A DNA stretch of 37,044 bases, from contig JASHTA010000453.1 of assembly GCA_030040795.1 (NCBI GenBank), positions 1-37,044 of the forward strand, given 5' to 3'. Origin of the DNA: Gammaproteobacteria bacterium. Lineage in GTDB: Bacteria > Pseudomonadota > Gammaproteobacteria > Steroidobacterales > Steroidobacteraceae. Positions 8,997 through 16,879 of the stretch are shown here, in pieces (the stretch's first letter is position 1; every line of letters starts with the position of its first letter). The notes under the pieces were generated by a model. The model was not told the origin of the DNA, did not search any database, and worked only from the letters and a program-made list of their open reading frames with translations. The translations under genes were made by a program, and so were the position numbers.

Positions 8997-9830
8997 TCAC
9001 GCTTTCCAGGCCATGTAGGCCGCCATCGCGGTCACGATCGTAATGAGGACTGCGCGCAGCACGGTGGGACTGACGCAGTTGGCGGCGCGAGCGCCGGCAT
9101 CCGTTCCGGCCCAGAGGCCGACGATTACTGCGGCGAGGATCGGCCAGGACGGCAGGAGTCCCTCCCGCCAATACACGTAGGCAGCGGGCAAGGTCGTCGG
9201 AATGATCGATAGGAGGAGACTCAGCATCTGTGCCTGGTGTTGAGGCACTTTCAATGCGGCAGTGAGGCCGGCGACGATCGCAAGACCGCCGCCGATTCCG
9301 AGGTATCCTGAGGACAAGCCCGCGAGCAAGCCAACGGTGAGCAGGGCAGGCCCGCGAATGCTTTCGGCCCCGGAAGCGGTAGCAGTGGACCCCGGCACTC
9401 CCCGGGCTATTGCACGACGGATGATCAACGCGTCGAGAGCGCCCAGGTAGACGACGTAGCTCCACTGCAGGATCGAGCTCGAGACATGCGCCGCGCCGAT
9501 CGCGCCCGCAGCGCCGCCGACCAGAAAACCCGAAGCGAGCCACGGCAGCCGGGTCCTGCCGCAGCGGCCTCCCTGCGCTTGGTAACGCCTGACGGCCGTA
9601 AAGCCGGTCGGAGGGATCTGGGCGGCGAGCGAGATACCCTGACTGACGTGCTGCTCGACCCCAAGCAGCAGCGTCGACAGTACCACCAAGGCCCCTCCGG
9701 GGCTGACGCCGCAGAGACCCGAGGTCAGACCTCCGATCAGCCCCACGCAGGCGGCAAGGAGCAGCGCCGACGGATGGGACGAAGCGGTCGAGGCGGACTC
9801 GAGCAACAGGGGAGTAGACAGAAGGGTCAT
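8997..9830 (-). CDS. TauE/SafE family sulfite exporter-like membrane protein
   Basis: Multi-TM, VGLIGGLTSGLCGVSPGGALVV and SGYLGIGGGLAIV duplicated glycine-rich motifs. Confidence 0.85.
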   Translation of the reverse strand: MTLLSTPLLLESASTASSHPSALLLAACVGLIGGLTSGLCGVSPGGALVVLSTLLLGVEQHVSQGISLAAQIPPTGFTAVRRYQAQGGRCGRTRLPWLASGFLVGGAAGAIGAAHVSSSILQWSYVVYLGALDALIIRRAIARGVPGSTATASGAESIRGPALLTVGLLAGLSSGYLGIGGGLAIVAGLTAALKVPQHQAQMLSLLLSIIPTTLPAAYVYWREGLLPSWPILAAVIVGLWAGTDAGARAANCVSPTVLRAVLITIVTAMAAYMAWKA

Positions 9831-9844
9831 TCCTGTTAATAATG

Positions 9845-9858
9845 ACTGACTAGTCAGT
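9845..9858. promoter_or_regulatory. Candidate TetR operator: perfect 14-bp palindrome ACTGACTAGTCAGT
   Basis: Perfect self-complementary string in the 47-bp divergent gap between the exporter and the TetR gene. Confidence 0.75.
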
Positions 9859-9877
9859 TTTTATCAAGGGGGCTCCA

Positions 9878-10492
9878 ATGCCCAAGATCAATGCGCAGCA
9901 GCGCGAAGCGCGCCGCGACCGGCTACTGGCGGCGGCTCTCAAGTGCTTTTCGCGCGATGGGTTCCATCAGACGACGACGGCGGATATCGTTCGCGAGTCG
10001 GGAGTGAGCCAGGGAACGCTCTACCTCTATTTCAAGAGCAAGGACGACCTCATCGCCGCGCTGGCGGACGACCGTCACCAGCACGAGGCGGCCCTGAACG
10101 CGCTTGCAGAGCACGAAGAGGACCCTTTGAAGAGTATCCTCGCGCTGGTGAGGCTGTATGCAGAGCGGCTCTCGGACATCTCCCAGAGCGATGCCCTGAG
10201 GGTCGGCCTACAAGGCTGGGCCGAAGCGCTGCGAAACGAGCGCGTCAGGATCGGCGTATTGGACGGTGTCTCGCTTGCGCGCACGGCGCTGGTTCGCGTC
10301 ATCCGGCGAGGGCAAAGAACGGGTGTGTTCAGGAGGGATCTCGATGCTGAGGCCATGGCGAGCCTGCTCGTGGCGATCTTTCAAGGCTTCGTCTTGCGGG
10401 CCGTGTGGGAGCCGAGGCGGGATCTCGAGCCGTGCTTCAAGCTGGTGAGCGAGCTCGTGCGCAATACGCTGATCCACGCGAGGCCGGATTGA
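9878..10492 (+). CDS. TetR/AcrR family transcriptional regulator
   Basis: RDRLLAAALKCFSRDGFHQTTTADIVRESGVSQGTLYLYFKSKDDLI HTH. Confidence 0.95.
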   Translation: MPKINAQQREARRDRLLAAALKCFSRDGFHQTTTADIVRESGVSQGTLYLYFKSKDDLIAALADDRHQHEAALNALAEHEEDPLKSILALVRLYAERLSDISQSDALRVGLQGWAEALRNERVRIGVLDGVSLARTALVRVIRRGQRTGVFRRDLDAEAMASLLVAIFQGFVLRAVWEPRRDLEPCFKLVSELVRNTLIHARPD

Positions 10493-10525
10493 GGGAGCAG
10501 TCGACTATTCACGAGGTGAATCAGC

Positions 10526-11062
10526 ATGGATCCTAAACTCGTCACCCCGCTTATGGTCGCCGCCCTGGTGGCCTGGGGAGTCTTTCGGCGCGTGCGGCGG
10601 ACCTTCGGCCGCCAACGGGTCAACCCCGGTCGGATTTGGTTCCGTATGGGCGTGCTCGCACTGGCCGGAGCGGTCGTTTTCGCAACGAGCGCGGCGCGGA
10701 ACACCGACTTGCTGGGCGCCGTGATCGCCGGTATCACCTGTGGTGCGGCGTTCGCGCTTGTCGGGCTGCGGTACACGCAGTTCGAAGCGACGCCGGAAGG
10801 CCATTTCTATATCCCGCACACCTACATCGGCCTGGCGGTGACCGCCTTGTTCCTCGGCCGCCTGCTGTACCGGTTCCTTTATCTCTCCTCCGGCGCACAC
10901 GCGATGACCGGTGCGAACCAGGATCTCGCCTCGTATCAAAGAAATCCGCTGACTATCGGGATCTCTGCGGCGTTCATTGGCTATTACGTGGTCTTTTATG
11001 CAGGCGTGCTCGTCAAGACCCGAGCACTGGCGCTACCGATCAGAGCGGGTACTACCGAGTAG
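10526..11062 (+). CDS. Small multi-TM membrane protein (possibly DUF1453/CcdC-like)
   Basis: About four hydrophobic segments, GLRYTQFEATPEGHFYIPHTYIGL; family name is a recollection only. Confidence 0.55.
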   Translation: MDPKLVTPLMVAALVAWGVFRRVRRTFGRQRVNPGRIWFRMGVLALAGAVVFATSAARNTDLLGAVIAGITCGAAFALVGLRYTQFEATPEGHFYIPHTYIGLAVTALFLGRLLYRFLYLSSGAHAMTGANQDLASYQRNPLTIGISAAFIGYYVVFYAGVLVKTRALALPIRAGTTE

Positions 11063-11097
11063 GCTCACGTCGAAGCGTACTGAGATGAGGGTTGTCC

Positions 11098-12303
11098 ATG
11101 AAGATTGCGGAGTTGAAGACATACGTGGTCGATCCTCATGGCTTCGGGGGCAGAAATTGGGTGTTTGTCGCTCTGACGACCGACGAGGGAATCAAGGGGG
11201 TCGGCGAGGCGTTCGAGATCCCGTTCAACCCTCATGCGGTCGCGAAGCTCATCGAGTCGATCGGGCAGCGGTTCGTGATCGGCTCCGATCCATTCAATAT
11301 CGAGTCCATGTGGAGGAGGATTTACGCGAGCGGCTACGATCAGCACCCGGACCTGACCAAGGTGGCGATCATCAGCGCGTTCGAGATCGCCTGTTGGGAC
11401 ATCATCGGCAAGGCGACTGGCCAGCCCATCTATAACCTGCTCGGTGGCCGGTATCACGAGAAGATCCGGACGTATACCTACATCTACCCGGATCCGTCGC
11501 AGCCGAGGCAGGGTTACATGCGAGGCGAGCCCCACGCCTTCGGCGAGCGCGCCGCGCATTACCTCAAGGAGGGCTTTACCGCCCTGAAGTTCGATCCCGT
11601 GGGTGTCGCGTCCGTGCACGCTCCCTTCCAGCTCACGCCGGCGACTTTGATGCGCGCCGAAGCGATCACCAAGGCGGTTCGAGAAGCTGTCGGAGACAGG
11701 TGCGACATCATCATCGGGACCCATGGTCAGATGACCACCTCCAGCGCGATTCGTCTGGCCAAGCGATTGGAGAAATACGATCCGCTCTGGTTCGAGGAGC
11801 CCACGCCGCCGGAAAACAAGGAGGAAATGGCTAGGGTCGCTCAGTCGACCAGCATACCCGTCGCTTCCGGGGAGAGACTTTCCACCAAATACGAGTTTCG
11901 CGAGTTGCTCGAGAGGCAAGCCGCGAGCATCGTGCAGCCGGCCGTGGCCCGTGTCGGCGGAATCCTCGAGGCGAAGAAGATTGCGAGCATGGCCGAGACG
12001 CACTATGCGCAGCTCGCACCGCACGTCTACTCAGGACCCATCGAGGCCATGGCGAGCATCCATGTCGCCGCATCCTGCCCCAATTTTCTCATCACCGAAG
12101 GCATCGAGAAGTGGTCTGGCTTCTATGATCGGATCCTGACGGAGCCGTTTCGGTGGGAACGCGGCTACATCATCCCGCCCGAGAAGCCCGGGCTCGGCAT
12201 CGAGCTGCGGGAGGATGTGCTCCTGGCGAACGCCTATCGAGGTAGCGACCCCGCGATAGACATCTCTTACAAGAGTACTGACGACGACTACCCGAGCTAT
12301 TGA
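11098..12303 (+). CDS. Mandelate racemase/muconate lactonizing (enolase superfamily) dehydratase-like enzyme
   Basis: MKIAELKTYVV...IISAFEIACWDIIGKATGQPIYNLLGG...YLKEGFTALKFDPVG...WFEEPTPPEN...VASGERL. Confidence 0.9.
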   Translation: MKIAELKTYVVDPHGFGGRNWVFVALTTDEGIKGVGEAFEIPFNPHAVAKLIESIGQRFVIGSDPFNIESMWRRIYASGYDQHPDLTKVAIISAFEIACWDIIGKATGQPIYNLLGGRYHEKIRTYTYIYPDPSQPRQGYMRGEPHAFGERAAHYLKEGFTALKFDPVGVASVHAPFQLTPATLMRAEAITKAVREAVGDRCDIIIGTHGQMTTSSAIRLAKRLEKYDPLWFEEPTPPENKEEMARVAQSTSIPVASGERLSTKYEFRELLERQAASIVQPAVARVGGILEAKKIASMAETHYAQLAPHVYSGPIEAMASIHVAASCPNFLITEGIEKWSGFYDRILTEPFRWERGYIIPPEKPGLGIELREDVLLANAYRGSDPAIDISYKSTDDDYPSY

Positions 12304-12335
12304 AGCGAGCCGCAGCACTGCAAACCCGCCGCTGC

Positions 12336-12602
12336 CTACCGCAGTTGGCTGTCCTTGCTCCCGCGCCGGTTGTATCCACTGAAGGATCCGGCAGTGCGAT
12401 CTGCCGCGTCTTGGCACGCCACACACAGGCGCACGCCCGGCATCGCGATACGGCGCGCCTCCGGAATCGTGGCGCCGCACTGCTCGCACTGTGTGCGGGC
12501 AGGGCCCTGGGGCAGCCGGCTCTGGACGCGCGAGATGCCGTCCTGCACTGTCGCGTCGATCTGGTCCTGAACCGCACCGTCACCTGCCCAGCCCGTCGCC
12601 AT
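12336..12602 (-). CDS. DksA/TraR-type C4 zinc-finger protein
   Basis: CEQCGATIPEARRIAMPGVRLCVACQ four-Cys finger. Confidence 0.88.
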   Translation of the reverse strand: MATGWAGDGAVQDQIDATVQDGISRVQSRLPQGPARTQCEQCGATIPEARRIAMPGVRLCVACQDAADRTAGSFSGYNRRGSKDSQLR

Positions 12603-12695
12603 CTCTCGCTCCGTATTCGCCGCTTCCGTATCTCATGATTCTATCCCTGAACGGGGATCCCGCCGAGCGGCTTGCAGGGAGTATGATTCCGCCCA

Positions 12696-12890
12696 ATGGA
12701 GAAACGAAGCCATGGCATCAGCCACGCCGCGCTCCGCTGGGTACCTCTGTTAGCGGCCGTCATCGGAGCCGTGACGCTGTCGGCCGTGCTCTGGGAGCGG
12801 GCTCCCAGGTTCGCCGGTGCGGCCGACACGGTTCTGGTCCTCATGGTGCTGACGACCCTGCTGCGAGAGCAGTTCAAGCGCTCGAGGTGA
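12696..12890 (+). CDS. Small membrane protein, unknown
   Basis: 64 aa with two hydrophobic segments; immediately upstream of the DUF1614-like gene. Confidence 0.5.
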   Translation: MEKRSHGISHAALRWVPLLAAVIGAVTLSAVLWERAPRFAGAADTVLVLMVLTTLLREQFKRSR

Positions 12891-12900
12891 CCGACGACGC

Positions 12901-13677
12901 GTGCTGGCTGTCCCGGGCTGGAGCGCCCTGAGCGGGATCATGTATCCCTCCAACCTGCAGTATTTCCCGGTCGCCTGGCCGTTTCTGCTCGTTCTGCTCG
13001 CTCTGTTCGGGGTAGCGGTCGCTGTTGTCGCGACGGGTCTCGTGAGGTTCGCCTCGGCGAGCATGGGAATCAGCGCCGGATCCATGCTCACGGTGCTCCT
13101 GCTCGCGCTGCTCGGCAGCTACATCAATATCCCCGTCGCCTACTTGCCTGAGCGTACCGTCAGGGTAGCGGAGACCATTACCTTTTTCGGCGTGCCGTAC
13201 GTGGTCCCCGTGATCCGGGAGTGGCCGTCCACAGTCATCGCCGTGAACGTCGGAGGCGCAGTGATTCCGGTGCTGCTCTCTTTGTATCTCATCGCGAAGA
13301 ACGGGCTGTATGCGCTCGGCTTGGTCGGGATCGCGATCGTGACGGTCGTGTCCCATCTCGTTGCTCGGCCAGTTGCCGGACTCGGCGTCGCGGAACCGGT
13401 TTTCATACCGCCGGTCGTGACGGCGGTGGTCGCTGTCGGCTTGTCACGCCGTTATGCCGCGCCGCTCGCCTACGTGAGCGGTAGCCTCGGGACGCTGGTC
13501 GGCGCGGATCTGCTGAACCTGGGCGAGATTCAGGGACTCGGCGCGCCGATCGCCTCGATCGGGGGCGCCGGGACTTTCGATGGGATCTTCGTGACCGGAC
13601 TGCTCGCCGTGGTGTACGCCGGGCTCGGCATGCACCTTGGCGCCGAGCGCCGCTCGGCACGCGCGTGGTGGCGCTGA
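12901..13677 (+). CDS. DUF1614-like membrane protein
   Basis: GTG start; ...NLQYFPVAWPFLLVLL...SRRYAAPLAYVSGSLGTLVGADLLNL..GGAGTFDGIFVTGLLAVV. Confidence 0.7.
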   Translation: MLAVPGWSALSGIMYPSNLQYFPVAWPFLLVLLALFGVAVAVVATGLVRFASASMGISAGSMLTVLLLALLGSYINIPVAYLPERTVRVAETITFFGVPYVVPVIREWPSTVIAVNVGGAVIPVLLSLYLIAKNGLYALGLVGIAIVTVVSHLVARPVAGLGVAEPVFIPPVVTAVVAVGLSRRYAAPLAYVSGSLGTLVGADLLNLGEIQGLGAPIASIGGAGTFDGIFVTGLLAVVYAGLGMHLGAERRSARAWWR

Positions 13678-13955
13678 TCGGGGGCGTGGCAGGCACTGAC
13701 CGGCGGCGAGTGGCCGGCGCCGAGTTCCCTTGTCTTGGCGGCCTGCTCGATGATAAAAGGGACGGGCGAACTCGATGACGAGGACAGACCCCTCGGAGAG
13801 GTTCCCCCGAAACCGAAGCCCGCACGGGCAGGCGCGAGTAGAGGGAAACGCAGAGCGCGGCGACACAGCGCGAATGGAGCGCCGGCCCCTGGCCGGAAGC
13901 TGGATGGCACCGCCGCGCACAGCGGCTCCAGCAGGCACCGTCGAGAGGTGTTTGC

Positions 13956-15260
13956 ATGGCCACTCAGGCGACTCCGCGCGTCTTCATCGAGACCCTCGGC
14001 GAGTCTGCATCTACCGAAGTCGTGCTGAAGGGTTGGGTCTACCGGCTGCGGATTCTCGGCAAGACCGCCTTTCTGATCCTGCGTGACTGCACCGGTGAGG
14101 CGCAGTGCGTCCTCGCGGCAGAAGCGTTGAGGAAGCATCGGCTCAAGGCCGAGGATGTGGTGGAGGTCCGTGGGACGCCTCGGCCGGAGTCTCGGGCGAA
14201 GGCGGGCTGTGAAGTGCACGTATCGGCCATCCGGGTGCTCAATCGTGCCGCGTCTAATCTTCCGTTCCTTTCCTCTCACGGACTGGAATCGGTCGGCCTC
14301 GAGACCGTGCTCCAGTATCGTCCCCTGGCGCTACGGACCGATTCTGTCGGCGATATTTTCCGGGTGCAGGCCGCACTCCTCGCGGCATTCCGCCAAGCGC
14401 TCGATCGCAGGCACTTCACCGAGATCGTCACGTCCAAGATCGTCGGCGGTGGAACGGAAGGCGGAACGAACCTGTTCGCGATCGACTATTTCGACCGCGT
14501 GGCGTATCTCGCCCAGAGCCCGCAGTTCTACAAGGAGCACGGGGTCGCCGGCTTCGAGCGAGTGTACGAGACCGGCCACGTTTATCGGGCGGAGCCCCAT
14601 GCCTCCAGCCGACATTTGACGGAATACTACTCGCTCGACCTGGAGGTCGGCTTCATCGACGGGCCGGAGGAAGTGATCCAGCTCGAGCGGGAGCTGCTAA
14701 CGGAGATGTTCGAGATGCTCAACAGCCGGTTCGGTCCGGCACTGCTCAAATATCGCTCGGAGCGGCTGCCGTCCATGCTCGATGTCCCGTGCTGGGAATT
14801 CGCAGAGTGCCTGGAGAGGCTTCGCGAGGCGTTCGGTCGTTCCGATTTGACCGAAGATCTCGACCCGCAAGCGGAGCGGCAGCTGTGCGAGCTCGCGCGC
14901 GAATCGGCCGGCATTCCCGCTGTATTTGTGCTCGGATTTCCCTTGTCTGCGCGGCCTTTCTACACGGCACCTCGCGGCATTGCGGGCGCGGCAAACAGCT
15001 TCGACCTCCTGTTCGAGGGAATCGAGATTACAACAGGTGGACAGCGGCTCCATCGGCGGCAGGATCTCGAGGCGGCCCTGCGCGCCCGTTCCATCGATCC
15101 AATAGGCTTCGAGAGCCATCTCGCGATCTTTGATCTCGGCATGCCACCCCACGGCGGACTTGCGATCGGGTTGGAGCGTCTGACGTGCCAGGCGATGGGC
15201 CTGCCCAATGTGCGGCAGGCGGCCCTTTATCCGCGCGACCGATACCGCCTCGCGCCGTAG
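13956..15260 (+). CDS. Archaeal-type (AspS2-like) aspartyl-tRNA synthetase / Asp-tRNA(Asn) ligase
   Basis: 434 aa; OB fold GWVYRLRILGKTAFLILRDCTG; TEGGTNLF, YLAQSPQFYKE, VYRAEPHASSRHLTEYYSLDLE (class II motif 2), MPPHGGLAIGLERL (motif 3). Lacks the insert of canonical bacterial AspS. Confidence 0.88.
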   Translation: MATQATPRVFIETLGESASTEVVLKGWVYRLRILGKTAFLILRDCTGEAQCVLAAEALRKHRLKAEDVVEVRGTPRPESRAKAGCEVHVSAIRVLNRAASNLPFLSSHGLESVGLETVLQYRPLALRTDSVGDIFRVQAALLAAFRQALDRRHFTEIVTSKIVGGGTEGGTNLFAIDYFDRVAYLAQSPQFYKEHGVAGFERVYETGHVYRAEPHASSRHLTEYYSLDLEVGFIDGPEEVIQLERELLTEMFEMLNSRFGPALLKYRSERLPSMLDVPCWEFAECLERLREAFGRSDLTEDLDPQAERQLCELARESAGIPAVFVLGFPLSARPFYTAPRGIAGAANSFDLLFEGIEITTGGQRLHRRQDLEAALRARSIDPIGFESHLAIFDLGMPPHGGLAIGLERLTCQAMGLPNVRQAALYPRDRYRLAP

Positions 15261-15354
15261 TGGGGCGGTGGAACTTGCCTCGCATGTCTTGGTCAATCGA
15301 GAGGGCACGGTGAGCCGTCGAGACTCGATCGAATTCTGTCCGCGGGAGGGCAGC

Positions 15355-15975
15355 ATGAGAAACGGTGCGATCGCCCTGGCATGCGCTGTCCTGCTGGCGT
15401 TCGCGGCAGATCCGCTGATTTCGGGGGCCGCTCAAACGGGTACGGCAAAGGGCGGTGCGGCCGCGGGCGCTGCGGTGCAGGCTGCCGGCGAGCCGGCGGC
15501 CTGGATTACCCGCGATGTCGAACTCAATCTCAAAGATCTGCCCAAAACCTATTCATGTGATGACCTCTGGTACAAGCTCCGCGGGATCTTACTTGCGATC
15601 GGTGCGCGCGAGTACATGGCGATCACGCCATATTCCTGCGGTCACGGCGCTGCGAACGACGGCCGTTCGCCCACCCTGGAGCTGAAATTTCAAACACTGC
15701 GGGCGCTCAGCGCGGCGCAAGCACGGTGGGCCGATACCGAAGCGGTCACGCGGATCGTGCGGCTCGGTCCCGGCGAGCCCAAGATTCTCGACTCGGGGGA
15801 CTGCGCGCTGCTCGAGCAGGTTGAGGACACCGTGTTCTCGTATCTCGATATGCCCGTCGTCGAGAAAAACTTCGACTGCTCGGCGCCAAGCGGCTCGTCG
15901 CCGCGTGGCGCGACTCGCTTCGCCCTATCGGTCCGCGTGCTCCTGCAGAAGTCCGGTCACTCGTCATCGACCTGA
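15355..15975 (+). CDS. Putative secreted protein, unknown function
   Basis: Signal-peptide-like MRNGAIALACAVLLAFAADPLISGAAQ; four Cys in the mature part; no family recognised. Confidence 0.55.
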   Translation: MRNGAIALACAVLLAFAADPLISGAAQTGTAKGGAAAGAAVQAAGEPAAWITRDVELNLKDLPKTYSCDDLWYKLRGILLAIGAREYMAITPYSCGHGAANDGRSPTLELKFQTLRALSAAQARWADTEAVTRIVRLGPGEPKILDSGDCALLEQVEDTVFSYLDMPVVEKNFDCSAPSGSSPRGATRFALSVRVLLQKSGHSSST

Positions 15976-16074
15976 TTCGTCACTTTCTCGCCGACTCGGG
16001 GTAACGGAAAGCTCGACGGTTTTCGTAGGGCTCTTCACGACGTCCTCTTTCGGACTCGCCGCGGCTACCGCACG

Positions 16075-16105
16075 CGCATTTCGATAAATTTACGCTCGAA
16101 ATGCG
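16075..16105. repeat. Perfect 9-bp inverted repeat CGCATTTCG-N13-CGAAATGCG upstream of the T4SS operon
   Basis: Read directly; AT-rich spacer ataaatttacgct; ends 62 nt before the virB2 ATG. Confidence 0.8.
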
Positions 16106-16167
16106 GCTGGTCATCGGCCGCGCCTTCTGGTGGCATTGCGCTCCCCAAAGCCATCCTGGAAGCCGCC

Positions 16168-16473
16168 ATGAATCAAGCCCGCTGCCTCGCGATTCGCCGC
16201 GTCGCGCTCCACGTCGGACTACTCGCTATCGCAACATTGCCCGGCCTTGCCGGCGCTCAATCCTCTCCCTTTCTCACGGGCGCCACCGCGCTGCAATCGA
16301 ACATACTCGCGTGGCTCACGCCGATCGCGGTCATTCTGGTCATGGTGCTCGGCGCCATGGCGATGGCGAATCGGATGTCGTGGGGATGGTGCCTCGGCGC
16401 GATCCTGGGTATCGCCCTCGCGTTTGGCGCATCTCAGATCGTCTCCTGGGTTCGCGGCATGTTCGGTGTTTGA
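16168..16473 (+). CDS. virB2: T4SS pilin-like protein, VirB2/TrbC family
   Basis: Small, signal peptide plus two TM segments, first gene of the virB-order operon. Confidence 0.82.
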   Translation: MNQARCLAIRRVALHVGLLAIATLPGLAGAQSSPFLTGATALQSNILAWLTPIAVILVMVLGAMAMANRMSWGWCLGAILGIALAFGASQIVSWVRGMFGV

Positions 16474-16480
16474 GACGGCA

Positions 16481-16879
16481 ATGAGCGGGCGTAACACGGG
16501 ACTTGCCGCCGATCCGCTGTTCGTCGCGGCAACGCGGCCGCCCATGCGGTGGGGCGTCACGTATTCGGCACTCCTATTCAACCTGGTTTTCACCATGGAA
16601 GTGTTTCTGGTCACGCGGAACCTTCTGACGCTCCTGATCGCGGCGCCGATCCACGGCGTTGGAATGCTGCTGTGCGCGCGCGATGCTCGTTTCTTCGATC
16701 TGCTGCTGTTGTGGGGGCGGACTCAAATGCCGGCGCTGCTCGGAAACCGCGGCTACTGGCGGGCGAGCAGTTACAGTCCGCTCGCGCTCGCTTTGCGCAC
16801 GGCCAGTCGCCGGAATCGGCGACGCCCAGAGTGCTGGCTCGGTCCATACGCGAAGGCGGGTGGCTCATGGCAGCGCTGA
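16481..16879 (+). CDS. virB3: T4SS protein VirB3
   Basis: MSGRNTGLAADPLFVAATRPPMRWGVTYSALLFN...: ADPLFVAATRPP is VirB3-like. Confidence 0.87.
   Translation: MSGRNTGLAADPLFVAATRPPMRWGVTYSALLFNLVFTMEVFLVTRNLLTLLIAAPIHGVGMLLCARDARFFDLLLLWGRTQMPALLGNRGYWRASSYSPLALALRTASRRNRRRPECWLGPYAKAGGSWQR

Noticed and set aside
7847-9043. 398-aa plus-strand ORF opposite an ABC permease
   Set aside because: Shadow ORF; the minus strand has a good FtsX-like protein with operon-like ATGA overlap.
13560-13569. cgggggcgcc shared with the tRNA-Arg 3' end, considered as a distal att site
   Set aside because: Only 10 bp of GC-rich sequence inside a coding gene; expected by chance.
13780-13880. Resemblance of the AspRS leader (ggacaga..ggagag..accgaag..ggaaac) to glycine-riboswitch conserved blocks
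   Set aside because: The hallmark CUCUCAGG block and proper stem pairing are missing, and the downstream gene is not glycine-related; treated as coincidence without a covariance hit.
13775-14086. 103-aa ORF in the AspRS leader
   Set aside because: Arg/Pro-rich, no motif, overlaps the AspRS start out of frame; not protein-like.
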